64,000 nt of DNA from Rhodobacterales bacterium (GTDB lineage Bacteria > Pseudomonadota > Alphaproteobacteria > Rhodobacterales > Rhodobacteraceae). The notes beneath the pieces were generated by a model, which was not told the DNA's origin, ran no database searches, and worked only from the letters and a program-made list of their open reading frames with translations. The position numbers and the translations under genes are program-made. This document shows positions 53,570-63,316 of the stretch, one piece after another; positions within the stretch are counted from its first letter, which is position 1; each line of letters starts with the position of its first letter. Location of the stretch: positions 124,001 to 188,000 of the forward strand of contig PDRZ01000016.1 of NCBI GenBank assembly GCA_002747035.1. The letters run 5' to 3'.

Positions 53570-54151
53570 TCACCGGGACACCGTGACTTTTTTCATATAG
53601 TCGGGCTTGCCCGTCACCGCGCCGGACCGGGAATGGCCCCGCTTGATCGCGTCCACCACGTCCATGCCCGAGATCACCTTGCCCACAACCGTGTACTGGT
53701 TGTTCAGGAAATGCCCATCTTCGAACATGATAAAGAACTGCGAGTTGGCCGAATTCGGGTTCTGTGAGCGGGCCATGCCGACGACGCCACGGTCAAATGG
53801 CACGCTGGAAAATTCGGCCTTGAGGTTGGGTTTGTCCGACCCGCCGGTACCAACACGGCGCATGTCCAGCCCGCCATTCAGAACGCCGAACTGGACATCC
53901 CCGGTCTGGGCCATGAACCCGTCGATCACCCGGTGGAACACCACGTTGTCATAGGCCCCGGAATTGGCCAGCTCGGTCAACCGCGCGACGTGGCCCGGCG
54001 CCACATCTTCCAACAGGTCGATGACCACGGTGCCATTGGCCGCCTTGCCTGCCACTTCGATTGTCATCTCGGTGGCGAGAGTCGGGCTGGCCGTGCAAAG
54101 CGCCGCAAACGACGTGGCCGCACAGGCCAAGGCAAGGGCAAGCTTACGCAT
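53570..54151 (-). CDS. Periplasmic peptidyl-prolyl cis-trans isomerase (cyclophilin)
   Basis: A 193-residue cyclophilin with a signal peptide ([25 protein letters not shown]). The catalytic region [20 protein letters not shown] and the ligand-site [31 protein letters not shown] are intact. It catalyses prolyl isomerisation in the periplasm. Its start overlaps the end of the cytoplasmic paralogue by 8 bp, a tandem pair from duplication. Confidence 0.93.
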   Translation of the reverse strand: MRKLALALACAATSFAALCTASPTLATEMTIEVAGKAANGTVVIDLLEDVAPGHVARLTELANSGAYDNVVFHRVIDGFMAQTGDVQFGVLNGGLDMRRVGTGGSDKPNLKAEFSSVPFDRGVVGMARSQNPNSANSQFFIMFEDGHFLNNQYTVVGKVISGMDVVDAIKRGHSRSGAVTGKPDYMKKVTVSR

Positions 54152-54650
54152 CGGCGGCCACCTTGACGCTGATCATGCGGTCGGGATTCGCGGGCGGTTC
54201 GCCTTTTACGATGGCATCCACATATTCCATGCCTTCGATCACCTGACCGTAAACGGTGTATTGACCGTTCAGGAAATCATTGTCCTTGAAGTTGATGAAG
54301 AACTGCGAGTTGGCCGAATTCGGGTTTTGCGACCGGGCCGCACCCAGAGATCCGCGCGCATGGGGGATCTTGGAGAACTCGGCCGGAAGGTCGGGCATGT
54401 CCGATCCGCCGGTGCCCGCGCGGCCCGGGTTGTAGTCCTTTTCCATGTTGGCGTGCTGCACATCGCCGGTCTGGGCCATGAACCCGTCGATCACCCGGTG
54501 AAAGGCCACATTGTCATAGGCCCCGGCGCGGGCCAGCTCTTTCATCCGCTCCACGTGCTTGGGTGCCACGTCAGGCAACAGTTCGATGGTAACGGTGCCG
54601 TCTTTCAGCTCTATGAGGATCGTGTTTTCGGGATCTTTGATTTCGGCCAT
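54144..54650 (-). CDS. Cytoplasmic peptidyl-prolyl cis-trans isomerase (cyclophilin)
   Basis: A 168-residue cyclophilin without signal peptide ([27 protein letters not shown]). [20 protein letters not shown] and [31 protein letters not shown] match the exported paralogue downstream. ATG 54650 has AGGAGGGCCCG upstream. First gene of the two-gene operon. Confidence 0.93.
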   Translation of the reverse strand: MAEIKDPENTILIELKDGTVTIELLPDVAPKHVERMKELARAGAYDNVAFHRVIDGFMAQTGDVQHANMEKDYNPGRAGTGGSDMPDLPAEFSKIPHARGSLGAARSQNPNSANSQFFINFKDNDFLNGQYTVYGQVIEGMEYVDAIVKGEPPANPDRMISVKVAADA

Positions 54651-54740
54651 CGGGCCCTCCTGTCGTTTGTCTTACCTCCCATGTAGGCGGTTTCGCCACA
54701 GGTTTGAAGCGCGACGTTGTTCCGGGTCGTGTATTTGCGC

Positions 54741-54765
54741 GGTCAAAGGCCGGTTTGACCGGTTT
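54741..54765. promoter_or_regulatory. Operator-like palindrome upstream of pgk
   Basis: GGTCAAAGGC and CGGTTTGACC (54741-54760) form an imperfect 20-bp inverted repeat whose outer 7 bp are perfect, overlapping a direct repeat CCGGTTT-GA-CCGGTTT (54750-54765) followed by AAAACGCG. It lies about 165 bp before pgk and 90 bp before the cyclophilin operon start. Regulator unknown. Confidence 0.4.
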
Positions 54766-54928
54766 AAAACGCGATCTTTCGCGCAGGACACAGGACGGGA
54801 TGCGGGGTGGGCACAGCGCCGCTCTCTTCATGTTTGCGTTCACACTGTTGACCTTGGGTGCCAACCCCGCCAAGAGAGGCGCGAAAGTGTTAAAGCCTGC
54901 CCTTGCGCGGGAACTGGAGACGAAAGAC

Positions 54929-56113
54929 ATGGCCTGGCTCACCCTCGACGACCTTGATCTGAACGGCAAACGCGTGTTGATCCGCGTCGATATAAACGTG
55001 CCGGTGAAAGACGGGGTGGTGACCGATGCCACGCGGATCGAACGCATCGTGCCCACGGTCCGGGACGTGATCGCCAAGGGCGGGATCCCCATGCTGTTGG
55101 CGCATTTCGGACGGCCAAAGGGCAAGGTGGTGCTGGACATGTCGCTGCGCGTGACCCTGCCCGCGCTGGAACAGGCGCTGGGACTGAAAGTTGCGCTGGT
55201 TGAAACATTGGAAGGGGCGGAAAACCTGACGGACGAGGCGTTGAACGCCGATGTCATCCTGCTCGAAAACATCCGTTTCCACCCGGGCGAAGAGGCCAAC
55301 GACCCCGAATTTGCCGCCCGCCTTGCCGGGCTGGGCGATGTTTATGTCAACGATGCCTTTTCCGCGGCGCACCGCGCCCATGCCTCGACCACTGGCGTGG
55401 CCGAACGCCTGCCTTCCTGTGCCGGTCGCCTGATGCAGGCCGAGCTTGAGGCATTGGAAACCGCATTGGGCACCCCCAAACGCCCCGTGGTGGCCGTGGT
55501 GGGCGGGGCCAAGGTGTCGACCAAGCTCGACCTGTTGGGCAACCTTGTGGAAAAGGTCGATCATCTGGTGATCGGCGGCGGCATGGCCAACACATTCCTG
55601 GCGGCGCAGGGCGTGGATGTGGGCAAATCCCTGTGCGAACACGACATGGCCGACACTGCACGTGAAATCCTGACCAAGGCAGGGACCACAGGGTGCCAGA
55701 TCGCCCTGCCCGTGGACGTGGTGGTTGCGCGTGAATTCGCCGCCAATGCCGCCAGCGAAACCGTAGCTGCTGGTGCCTGTCCCGAAGACGCGATGATCCT
55801 GGACGCAGGCCCCGACTCCGTGGCGCGGATCGTGGATATTTTTGACACTGCTGAAACGCTGATCTGGAACGGCCCGCTGGGCGCGTTTGAAATCGAACCT
55901 TTCGACACGGCCACCAACGCCGCCGCCGCCAAGGCCGCCGAAATGACCACGCAGGGCAAGCTGATCTCGGTCGCGGGCGGGGGCGATACGGTCGCCGCGC
56001 TGAACAAGGCCGGAGCGGCCGAAAGCTTTACCTATATCTCGACTGCGGGCGGGGCTTTCCTGGAATGGATGGAAGGCAAAACGCTTCCCGGTGTCGCCGC
56101 GCTTGGTGGCTGA
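54929..56113 (+). CDS. pgk: Phosphoglycerate kinase
   Basis: Interconverts 1,3-bisphosphoglycerate and 3-phosphoglycerate with ADP/ATP. The 394-residue protein has [15 protein letters not shown] (the family RVDFNVP signature), [19 protein letters not shown], and the C-terminal [13 protein letters not shown] nucleotide site. ATG 54929 ([11 protein letters not shown]) is selected with GGAG upstream; the frame is open further 5' but not family-like. Followed by fda after 128 bp on the same strand. Confidence 0.97.
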   Translation: MAWLTLDDLDLNGKRVLIRVDINVPVKDGVVTDATRIERIVPTVRDVIAKGGIPMLLAHFGRPKGKVVLDMSLRVTLPALEQALGLKVALVETLEGAENLTDEALNADVILLENIRFHPGEEANDPEFAARLAGLGDVYVNDAFSAAHRAHASTTGVAERLPSCAGRLMQAELEALETALGTPKRPVVAVVGGAKVSTKLDLLGNLVEKVDHLVIGGGMANTFLAAQGVDVGKSLCEHDMADTAREILTKAGTTGCQIALPVDVVVAREFAANAASETVAAGACPEDAMILDAGPDSVARIVDIFDTAETLIWNGPLGAFEIEPFDTATNAAAAKAAEMTTQGKLISVAGGGDTVAALNKAGAAESFTYISTAGGAFLEWMEGKTLPGVAALGG

Positions 56114-56241
56114 GGGGTGGTTGAGGTGAGCGGACACGGCCCCAAATGGCACCGTTAGCGCCACCACATTTGCATCCCCGAACGCCCCCCAATAGAAGGG
56201 GGAGAACGGCAGTCTTGCCAGATTTCATGACGGAGTATTCC

Positions 56242-57135
56242 ATGGCCAATCCAGACCAGATCAAACAGATGCAATCCGCCCCCGGCTTTGTTGCCGCGCT
56301 GGACCAATCGGGCGGCTCGACCCCCAAGGCGCTTGGACTTTACGGGATTGAGGCCGATGCCTATTCCTCGGATGCCGAAATGTTCGACCTGATCCACGCC
56401 ATGCGCAGCCGCATTGCCAGAGCCCCGGCCTTTAACGGCGACAAGGTGATTGGCGCGATCCTGTTCGAAATGACCATGGACCGCGAAATCGACGGCATAC
56501 CAACGGCGCAATACATGTGGGAAAAGCGCGGCGTTGTGCCTTTTCTGAAATGCGACAAGGGTTTGGCCGATGACGAAGGCGGGGTGCAGGTCATGAAACC
56601 CATGCCCGACCTTGATGCCCTGCTGGAGCGGGCGGTCAAAGCCGGGATTTTCGGCACCAAGATGCGTTCGGTCATCAACGCCGCCACACCCGAAGGGATC
56701 AAGGCCGTCGTCGATCAGCAGTTCGAAGTGGGTCAACAGATCCTTGGCCACGGGCTGACTCCGATCATCGAACCCGAAGTGACCATTTCCATCGCCGACA
56801 AGGCCGAGGCCGAGGATATCCTGTTGGGCGAACTCAAGGCCCATCTGGACGCGATGCCCGGGGACGCACAGGTCATGCTGAAACTGACCCTCCCCGAAAA
56901 ACCCAACCTCTACAAAGAGCTGGTGGATCACCCCCGGGTAATGCGCGTTGTCGCCCTGTCCGGTGGATACAGCCGCAAAGAGGCCAACACCCGTCTGTCG
57001 AAGAACACCGGCATGATTGCCAGCTTCAGCCGCGCCCTGACCGAAGGGCTGAGCGCACAGCAATCGGATGACGCGTTCAACAGCAGGATTGCCGCGACAA
57101 TCGACGAAATCCACGCCGCTTCGATTGCTGGCTGA
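56242..57135 (+). CDS. fda: Class I fructose-bisphosphate aldolase (FdaB-like)
   Basis: Cleaves fructose 1,6-bisphosphate to DHAP and glyceraldehyde 3-phosphate by a Schiff-base lysine. At 297 residues it fits the bacterial class I form: FVAALDQSGGSTPKALGLYG near the N-terminus, VPFLKCDKGLADDEGGVQ and VMLKLTLPEKPNLY with the candidate Schiff-base Lys region, and RVVALSGGYSRKEAN. ATG 56242 has CGGAG upstream. Beside pgk and near tkt it serves glycolysis/gluconeogenesis. Confidence 0.94.
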   Translation: MANPDQIKQMQSAPGFVAALDQSGGSTPKALGLYGIEADAYSSDAEMFDLIHAMRSRIARAPAFNGDKVIGAILFEMTMDREIDGIPTAQYMWEKRGVVPFLKCDKGLADDEGGVQVMKPMPDLDALLERAVKAGIFGTKMRSVINAATPEGIKAVVDQQFEVGQQILGHGLTPIIEPEVTISIADKAEAEDILLGELKAHLDAMPGDAQVMLKLTLPEKPNLYKELVDHPRVMRVVALSGGYSRKEANTRLSKNTGMIASFSRALTEGLSAQQSDDAFNSRIAATIDEIHAASIAG

Positions 57136-57156
57136 GGCCCGGGTTTCAAGTTCACA

Positions 57157-57266
57157 GCGGGGGCGCGGCCCCCGCAAAGCTTTGCTTCTGAAGGGAAAAT
57201 CCTCTCTCCAGATCAAACCATCTGAAAGTTGTCAGCGAAAGGCGCGCCGCCCCGATCACGGGGCGG
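57157..57266. terminator. Two hairpins between convergent fda and zapA
   Basis: GCGGGGGC/GCCCCCGC (57157-57175, GCG loop) lies next to the fda side and is followed by AAAGCTTTGC; CCGCCCCG/CGGGGCGG (57247-57266, ATCA loop) lies next to zapA. Neither has a clear T-tract. The 141-bp gap has no gene; the site next to zapA is where 6S RNA lies in some bacteria, but I cannot recognise it here. Confidence 0.45.
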
Positions 57267-57276
57267 GAGAATGACG

Positions 57277-57672
57277 TTACCCGGCGGCCTTTTCTTCCAC
57301 TGCCGCCGCCAACGCCTCGGTCCGTGCAGCGATTTCGGCCAGGGTTTCGGTGACCGTCTCCGGCACCACCGGCACCTCGATCCGCTGGGGCTCGGGGAGC
57401 GGCGCATTTCTCAATTGCTCAAGCTCGCGCTGCATCGCGTCCATTTCGGCCTGCGCGGCGCGCAATCTGTCTTCGACACCCGCCGTTTTGTCGGCCAGCA
57501 TCAGCCCGGCCATCAGCAACATGCGCGGTTCGGGCAGCCGCCCGATCTGGCTGGTCAGGGTCGAGGCCTCTTCATCCAGCATCCGCGCCGCGGATTGCAG
57601 GTAGTGTTCTTCGCCTTCCTGACAGGCAACCTCGAAGGTCCGGCCTCCGATCTGAATATTTACCTCTGGCAT
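57277..57672 (-). CDS. zapA: Cell division protein ZapA
   Basis: A 131-residue FtsZ-ring stabiliser: MPEVNIQIGGRTFEVACQEGEEHYLQSAARMLDEEASTL is the globular ZapA head, RMLLMAGLMLADKTA the conserved helix, then a coiled-coil (EDRLRAAQAEMDAMQRELEQL). The C-terminal tail is longer than in E. coli. It overlaps the upstream coiled-coil gene by 1 bp (TAATG). Confidence 0.92.
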   Translation of the reverse strand: MPEVNIQIGGRTFEVACQEGEEHYLQSAARMLDEEASTLTSQIGRLPEPRMLLMAGLMLADKTAGVEDRLRAAQAEMDAMQRELEQLRNAPLPEPQRIEVPVVPETVTETLAEIAARTEALAAAVEEKAAG

Positions 57673-58166
57673 TAAACCGCCTCCCCGCTTTTATCCGCGC
57701 CGTTCAAAAGCGGCTCCATGGCCCCAAGGATCGCGCCGACCTCGGCCTGATCGGCCGCGCGGGCGGCACGTACGCCCTCCAACTCGGCCAACATCGCCTT
57801 GTTGATCAGGTGGGGTTCGCCCACCCCGGCCTCATTTGCTTCGCGCAGGGCCTGGTTGGACGCGCGCAGCTGATCGTTTGCCGCGCGCAACCGCTGCAAC
57901 TCACCATCCAGCTTTTCCATCAACGCCCGGGCTTCCGACGCCTGTTTCTCGGCTTCGGCCAGCTTGCGGTCCTGTTTTTCATGCAGCGCCTTGATGCGCT
58001 CTTCCAATTGCGCCGTGACCAGCTTTTCATCTTCCAGCGCCGCTTTCAGCGTTTCGATCTCTCCGGCATCTTCCTGTTCGGGGGCTGTGACCAATGCCTC
58101 TGCGCCTTTGTCGATCCGGTCCAGCGCCGCCGTGATCCGCCGCTCAAGCTCTACGATATCGCTCAT
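57672..58166 (-). CDS. Coiled-coil protein cotranscribed with zapA
   Basis: A 164-residue protein that is almost entirely heptad-like (VELERRITAALDRIDKG, ALEDEKLVTAQLEERIKALHEKQDRKLAEAEKQASEAR, LDGELQRLRAANDQLRASNQALREANEAG), with no signal peptide. Position before zapA and composition suggest a ZapB-like partner of the Z-ring, but no homology claim is made. ATG 58166; one-base overlap with zapA. Confidence 0.78.
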   Translation of the reverse strand: MSDIVELERRITAALDRIDKGAEALVTAPEQEDAGEIETLKAALEDEKLVTAQLEERIKALHEKQDRKLAEAEKQASEARALMEKLDGELQRLRAANDQLRASNQALREANEAGVGEPHLINKAMLAELEGVRAARAADQAEVGAILGAMEPLLNGADKSGEAV

Positions 58167-58401
58167 CTTGATGTCCTTAACTCAGGCCTCTTTTGTTGCT
58201 GCCGTCCCCTTCGCTTTTATGGCAACCGATGCGCGGGCTTCGCGGATCGAATCAACATCTGGCGGCCGGTTGGGCAGATTCTGGCCAAGCTTTGCATAAT
58301 TTGTCCCCCTTTTGCACCCTCTGGCCCGAATTGCGCATTGATCCTGTACGCGTTGGTGTTATGCAACGCGCAACTTTGCTCTTTGATAAGGATCCGAGTC
58401 C

Positions 58402-60417
58402 GTGGATATCGCTGCTCTGCGCAAGGCGCACCCTGAACACTGGATGCGTGCTGCCGCCATTCGTGCCCTGACCCTCGACGCGGTTCATGCCGCCAATTCC
58501 GGCCACTCCGGTATGCCCATGGGCATGGCCGACGTGGCCACCGTGTTGTTTGAAAAGCACCTCAAATTCGATGCCTCCGCGCCGCGTTGGGCGGATCGTG
58601 ACCGGTTCATCCTGTCTGCGGGCCATGGTTCGATGCTGCTTTATTCGCTGCTGCACCTGACCGGCTATGCGGACATGCCGATCGAAGAGATCAAGAATTT
58701 CCGCCAATGGGGCGCTCGCACGGCGGGTCACCCGGAATTTGGCCACGCCGCCGGGATCGAAGCCACCGCCGGGCCACTCGGCCAGGGGCTTGCCATGGCC
58801 GTGGGTTTCGCCATGGCCGAAGAAATTCAGCGCGCGCGCTATGGCAGGAAGATCGTGGATCACTATACCTATGTCATCGCCGGGGATGGCTGTCTGATGG
58901 AAGGCGTCAGCCAGGAAAGCATCGGCATTGCCGGGCGTCACGCGCTTTCCAAGCTGATCCTGCTGTGGGACAACAACGACATCACCATTGATGGCAAAGT
59001 GTCCCTGTCGGACCGCACGGATCAGGTGCAGCGGTTCAAGGCTTCGGGCTGGCATGTGATCGAAATCGACGGCCATGATCCACAAGCGATTGACGCGGCG
59101 ATTACCAAGGCCAAGTCGACCAGCAAGCCTTCGATGATTGCCTGTAAAACCCATATCGCCCTGGGTCACGCGGCCCAGGATACGTCCAAGGGCCACGGCG
59201 CACTGACCGATGTGGATCAGATGGCGGCAGCGAAAGAGGCCTATGGCTGGACCACCGGCCCCTTCGTGGTGCCCTCTGATATCAAATCCCAGTGGGAAGA
59301 GATTGGCGCACGTGGCGCGGCGGATCGCGCGGCGTGGGAAGAGCGGTTTGCCGGGATTTCCGAACGTAAGCAGGCCGAATTTACCCGGGCCTATGATCTT
59401 GACGCCCCCAAACGCCTCTCGGCCGTGGTTAAGGCGCTGAAGAAACAGGTGTCGGACGAAGCCCCCAAGGTCGCCACTCGCAAGTCCAGCGAGATGGCGC
59501 TTGAGGTGATCAACCCAATCATGTCCGAAACCGTGGGCGGCTCGGCCGACCTGACGGGCTCGAACAACACCAAGACCGGTGATCTGGGCATGTTCGACAC
59601 GGATAACCGCAAAGGGCGTTACGTCTATTGGGGTATCCGCGAACATGGTATGGCCGCAGCCATGAACGGCATGGCACTGCATGGCGGAATGCGCCCTTAT
59701 GGCGGTACGTTCTTCTGTTTCACCGACTATGCCCGCCCGGCCATGCGCATGGCCGCGCTGATGGGGATTCCGTCGGTATTTGTGATGACCCATGACAGCA
59801 TCGGTGTGGGCGAAGACGGCCCGACCCACCAGCCGGTAGAACATCTGGCGATCTGCCGGGCCACACCGAACTCCTATACATTCCGCCCTGCGGATACGGT
59901 GGAAACCGCCGAAGCGTGGGAAATCGCCCTGACCGCGAAAACCACGCCCTCGGTTCTGGCCCTGACCCGTCAGGGGCTGCCGACCGTGCGCACCGAGCAC
60001 AAGAACAAGAACATGGTGGCCCAGGGTGCCTATGTTCTGGCCGACGCCACCGGCAAACGTCAGGCGATCATCATGGCTACTGGCTCGGAAGTCTCTGTCG
60101 CCATGGCCGCGCGGGATCTGCTTGAGGCCGAAGGTATTGGTACCCGTGTCGTGTCCATGCCCTGCTGGGAACTGTTCGAAGAACAAGACGAAGCGGTGCG
60201 CCGTCGTGTCCTGCCCGGTGGCCCCGTGCGCGTCGCGGTGGAGGCGGCGGGTCAATTGGGCTGGGACAAATGGTTGACCGGCGAACGTGGCAAATCCAAC
60301 AAGGCGGGGTTTGTCGGCATGGAAGGTTTCGGCGGCTCGGCCCCGGCAGAGGTGCTTTACGACAAATTCGGTATCACGGCCGAAGCAGTGGCCGACAAGG
60401 TCAAATCCCTGCTCTGA
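58402..60417 (+). CDS. tkt: Transketolase
   Basis: Thiamine-diphosphate enzyme moving two-carbon units in the pentose phosphate (and, in autotrophs, Calvin) pathway. The 671-residue protein has the N-terminal [14 protein letters not shown], the ThDP motif [34 protein letters not shown], the catalytic Glu in [22 protein letters not shown], and [18 protein letters not shown]. The GTG start at 58402 follows AAGGATCCGAGTCC. It stands alone, divergent from the zapA operon. Confidence 0.97.
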   Translation: MDIAALRKAHPEHWMRAAAIRALTLDAVHAANSGHSGMPMGMADVATVLFEKHLKFDASAPRWADRDRFILSAGHGSMLLYSLLHLTGYADMPIEEIKNFRQWGARTAGHPEFGHAAGIEATAGPLGQGLAMAVGFAMAEEIQRARYGRKIVDHYTYVIAGDGCLMEGVSQESIGIAGRHALSKLILLWDNNDITIDGKVSLSDRTDQVQRFKASGWHVIEIDGHDPQAIDAAITKAKSTSKPSMIACKTHIALGHAAQDTSKGHGALTDVDQMAAAKEAYGWTTGPFVVPSDIKSQWEEIGARGAADRAAWEERFAGISERKQAEFTRAYDLDAPKRLSAVVKALKKQVSDEAPKVATRKSSEMALEVINPIMSETVGGSADLTGSNNTKTGDLGMFDTDNRKGRYVYWGIREHGMAAAMNGMALHGGMRPYGGTFFCFTDYARPAMRMAALMGIPSVFVMTHDSIGVGEDGPTHQPVEHLAICRATPNSYTFRPADTVETAEAWEIALTAKTTPSVLALTRQGLPTVRTEHKNKNMVAQGAYVLADATGKRQAIIMATGSEVSVAMAARDLLEAEGIGTRVVSMPCWELFEEQDEAVRRRVLPGGPVRVAVEAAGQLGWDKWLTGERGKSNKAGFVGMEGFGGSAPAEVLYDKFGITAEAVADKVKSLL

Positions 60418-60443
60418 TCCCTTCTGGTCAATGTGACCCCACA

Positions 60444-60475
60444 GCCGCCCGGTTCCATCCGGGCGGCGATTTTGT
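60444..60475 (+). terminator. Intrinsic terminator after tkt
   Basis: GCCGCCCGG (60444-60452) pairs with CCGGGCGGC (60459-60467) and is followed by GATTTTGTT. Confidence 0.85.
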
Positions 60476-60549
60476 TGACAACACCCCTCCGCCCCTTTGC
60501 GGCACGCCCGATCATTTCAGGCCCAGTCATTTCGGTTGGAGAGGATGAA

Positions 60550-60645
60550 GCCAGACCGCACAACCGGTCTGGCCTCCGCCTTCAATACCAATTTCCGCTA
60601 TCAACCAAGAGGTTCCGGTCCAAAGCTGATGTATTAAAATACATC
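60550..60645. repeat. Two further perfect hairpins between tkt and the kinase gene
   Basis: GCCAGACCG/CGGTCTGGC (60550-60573, 9-bp arms) and the AT-rich GATGTATT/AATACATC (60628-60645, 2-bp loop). The 262-bp convergent gap has no gene. Confidence 0.5.
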
Positions 60646-60679
60646 GGGTCTGGTTGGGCATGGCGATTTCATCTGGCCG

Positions 60680-61984
60680 TCACCGCGCAATCACGATATC
60701 CGCGCGCAGCCCACCAAGCGTGGCGCTGTCCCCCAACCGCAGCACGCCACCATGGGCGCGCGCCACATCAGTGGCAATGGACAGGCCCAACCCCACACCG
60801 GAGCCCCTGTTCTGGTTCCGGGCGGCGTCTAGCCGGGTAAAGGGGCGCAGCGCCTCTTCCCTCTGTTCCGCCGGAATGCCCGGCCCGTCGTCTTCGACGC
60901 GGATACGCAGCGACCGGTCGGTCAGCACCACCGAAACAACCGCATGTGTACCATAGCGCACGGCATTGTTGATCAGGTTCTCAATCGCCCGGCGGAACGC
61001 AACGCGGCGAAGCTCGACTTCGCCCTGCCCTTCCATATCTCCCAGCACCACCGCGATATCGGCGCGCTGGCAATCCTCGACGATTTTCTGCACCAGTTCG
61101 ATCGGATCGGTTGGCTCCGCCTCGCCCTCACTGGCATCGCGGGCGAAAGACAGAAACTCGTCCATCATCCGCTGCATCTCATCCACGTCCTGCTCAAGCG
61201 GTTTGCGCTCATCATCCTCCAGAAGGGACAGACCCAGCCGCAACCGCGTGAGCGGCGTGCGCAGATCGTGGCTGACCCCCGACAACATCAATGTTCGCTG
61301 CTCGATCTGCCGTTCTATACGGTTGCGCATGTCGATGAACGCACTGCCCGCCGCGCGCACTTCCAACGCGCCCGAAGGGCGGTAATTCACATGGCGGCCG
61401 CGCCCAAATGCCTCTGCCGCCCGCGCCAATCGCTTGATCGGACGCAGTTGATTGCGCAGGTAAATAAAGGCAATGATCGTCATCAACGCCCCAAAGCCAA
61501 CCATGTGTACGAAAAGCTGGTGCGGGTTGCTGGCCGATACCCGGCGGCGATCAAACATCATTTCCACCGGCCCTTGGGTGGTTTGCACAAACACCTTCAC
61601 ATCGGAATCGTCAGGCAGTTGCAAAGCAATAAGCCCGGGTATTACCTCGCGCAGTTCCCGCAACACGATCCGCCCGGAAAAATCATACCAGCGGCGCTGA
61701 TTTCCAATCGCCGTCCCCGGTGCCACGGGCTGAAGCTTCACACTCAGCCCGGTGGCCAGCACACCTCCCGTCACCGGCTCGCGCCCGTCATTGATCGCCT
61801 GAAGGATCAAGCCGATCTCGCGACTCGTGGATTGGGTCATCTGCTGTGTGACCCCCTCAAAATGGCGTTGGATGAACACCACCGACACGACCAGCTGTAA
61901 CACCACGACGGGCAGAACAAGGATCAACGCCGCGCGCCCATAAAGCGACCGTGGCATATATGATTTGAGCCAGGAGAAAAACAT
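60680..61984 (-). CDS. EnvZ-like sensor histidine kinase
   Basis: A 434-residue membrane kinase. Two membrane segments (about 16-36 and 158-178) bracket a periplasmic domain; HAMP (LRPIKRLARAAEAFGRGRHVNY) leads to the H-box VSHDLRTPLTRLRLGLSLL, with N-box NLINNAVRYG, G1 DDGPGIP and G2 GSGVGLGLSIA. ATG 61984 (MFFSWLKSYMPRSLYGRAAL) is chosen; a long upstream frame is a shadow of the MBL gene. The order of domains matches EnvZ-type kinases, but no response regulator gene is adjacent in this window. Confidence 0.92.
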   Translation of the reverse strand: MFFSWLKSYMPRSLYGRAALILVLPVVVLQLVVSVVFIQRHFEGVTQQMTQSTSREIGLILQAINDGREPVTGGVLATGLSVKLQPVAPGTAIGNQRRWYDFSGRIVLRELREVIPGLIALQLPDDSDVKVFVQTTQGPVEMMFDRRRVSASNPHQLFVHMVGFGALMTIIAFIYLRNQLRPIKRLARAAEAFGRGRHVNYRPSGALEVRAAGSAFIDMRNRIERQIEQRTLMLSGVSHDLRTPLTRLRLGLSLLEDDERKPLEQDVDEMQRMMDEFLSFARDASEGEAEPTDPIELVQKIVEDCQRADIAVVLGDMEGQGEVELRRVAFRRAIENLINNAVRYGTHAVVSVVLTDRSLRIRVEDDGPGIPAEQREEALRPFTRLDAARNQNRGSGVGLGLSIATDVARAHGGVLRLGDSATLGGLRADIVIAR

Positions 61985-62023
61985 GCCTATTCCTAGCGGT
62001 TGAAACAGACGAGAGGAAGAGCG

Positions 62024-62944
62024 ATGCAGGCCCCAGACGATTTCAACCCGCCCCCGGGACGCGCCGAAACGCTGGAACCCGGACTGCGACGGGTGCTCGC
62101 GCCCAACCCCTCGCCCATGACCTATCGCGGCACGAATACCTATCTGCTTGGGGACACTGACATCGCCGTGATCGACCCGGGCCCGGATCTTCCCGTGCAT
62201 ATGGAGGCCCTGCTGGCCGCGCTTGGACCGGGACAGACCATCACCCATATCATCGTCACCCATTCCCACCTCGACCACTCCCCGCTTGCCCGCCCGCTCG
62301 CCAACGCGACCGGCGCACCGATCTATGCGTTTGGAGATGCCTATGCCGGCCGGTCGACGGTCATGCAACAGCTTGCCGATCAGGGCCTGACCGGAGGCGG
62401 TGAAGGCGTGGACGAAACCTTTGTGCCGGATCAGATCGTAGCCGAAGGCGACCGAATCTCGGGCGCGGGATGGTCCCTTGAGGTCATCCACACCCCCGGT
62501 CATTATGGCAACCACATCGCCCTGGCCTGGGGCGATGCCCTGTTTTGCGGAGACCACGTCATGGGCTGGGCCAGTTCTCTGGTCTCCCCCCCCGATGGCG
62601 ACCTCAGCGATTTCATGGCCTCTTGTGAGAAGCTTCAAAAACGGGAGTGGCGCATCTTTCACGCTGGCCACGGCGCACCGATAGACACCCCCAACGCCCG
62701 GCTCGACTGGCTCATCACCCACCGAAAGGGCCGGAAAAGCGAAATCCTCAAGGCGCTCGCCACAGGCCCGGCAAGCGCATCTGACCTGGCCAAGCGCATC
62801 TACACGGACACCCCCCCGGCCCTGATCCCCGCCGCCACCCGCAACGTTTTTGCACACCTGGTTGATTTAGCAGAAAAAAACGTGGTTACTCCACGCCCTC
62901 ACCTCTCCGAAAATGCCGAATTTCACCTTTCTCCAGAGCCCTGA
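62024..62944 (+). CDS. MBL-fold metallo-hydrolase (LACTB2-like)
   Basis: A 306-residue metallo-beta-lactamase fold protein. The zinc motif is THSHLDHS (HxHxDH), with FCGDHVMGW as the bridging region and HAGHG near the end of the domain. A C-terminal winged-helix part (LAKRIYTDTPPALIPAATRNVFAHLVDLAEKN) matches LACTB2/glyoxalase-II-like RNA hydrolases. ATG 62024 follows GAGAGGAAGAGCG. Divergent from the kinase gene by 39 bp. Confidence 0.87.
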   Translation: MQAPDDFNPPPGRAETLEPGLRRVLAPNPSPMTYRGTNTYLLGDTDIAVIDPGPDLPVHMEALLAALGPGQTITHIIVTHSHLDHSPLARPLANATGAPIYAFGDAYAGRSTVMQQLADQGLTGGGEGVDETFVPDQIVAEGDRISGAGWSLEVIHTPGHYGNHIALAWGDALFCGDHVMGWASSLVSPPDGDLSDFMASCEKLQKREWRIFHAGHGAPIDTPNARLDWLITHRKGRKSEILKALATGPASASDLAKRIYTDTPPALIPAATRNVFAHLVDLAEKNVVTPRPHLSENAEFHLSPEP

Positions 62945-63014
62945 ATTTTTTCCAATCTTTGTCAAAAAACCCTCTGGACGGCCCGTATCGGCATTGCTAT
63001 ACGGTCCCTCGTGT

Positions 63015-63089
63015 TCCGGCGTAGCTCAGCGGTAGAGCAGTTGACTGTTAATCAATTGGTCGTAGGTTCGATCCCTACCGCCGGAGCCA
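63015..63089 (+). tRNA. tRNA-Asn (GTT), CCA encoded
   Basis: 75 nt. Acceptor arm TCCGGCG (63015-63021) pairs with CGCCGGA (63079-63085), followed by G discriminator and encoded CCA (63087-63089). The D-arm GTAGCTCAGCGGTAGAGC, an anticodon loop CTGTTAA (anticodon GTT), and GGTTCGATCCC T-arm are all present. It ends in a strong hairpin and marks the border to a predicted restriction gene. Confidence 0.97.
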
Positions 63090-63129
63090 AGAAAAGCTCT
63101 CTAGGTCACTGACTTAGAGGGCTTTTCTT
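63089..63129 (+). terminator. Terminator after tRNA-Asn
   Basis: AAGAAAAGC (63089-63097) pairs with GCTTTTCTT (63121-63129), with inner CTCTA/TAGAG pairing; the 3' arm itself supplies a U-rich end. Confidence 0.75.
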
Positions 63130-63141
63130 CGCCCGCAACTT

Positions 63142-63178
63142 CTCGCGTAAGGCTGAAAAGTAAGGCTCGCGTAAGGCT
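63142..63178 (+). repeat. 13-bp direct repeat downstream of tRNA-Asn
   Basis: CTCGCGTAAGGCT occurs at 63142-63154 and 63166-63178, a 24-bp period, with a third AGTAAGGCTC between them (63159-63168). It lies 53 bp after the tRNA. Confidence 0.5.
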
Positions 63179-63316
63179 CGGGGAGTTGCTGGAAGTGCCC
63201 GCCACTCTGACATCTGAACGCCTAACAACGCGCTGAGCAGCCACAATATATAGTGCAATCCCTGCCCCTCTCATCCATAATATACGAAAAGACGTGATTC
63301 CGGGGATTTTCAACTT

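Noticed and set aside
57170-57182. GCAAAGCTTTGC near fda as a PccR site
   Set aside because: It is part of a hairpin tail between convergent genes, not in a promoter position.
57136-57276. 6S RNA downstream of zapA
   Set aside because: The location is right for many bacteria, but the 141-bp gap is short and the sequence does not show the large internal bubble pattern I could recognise.
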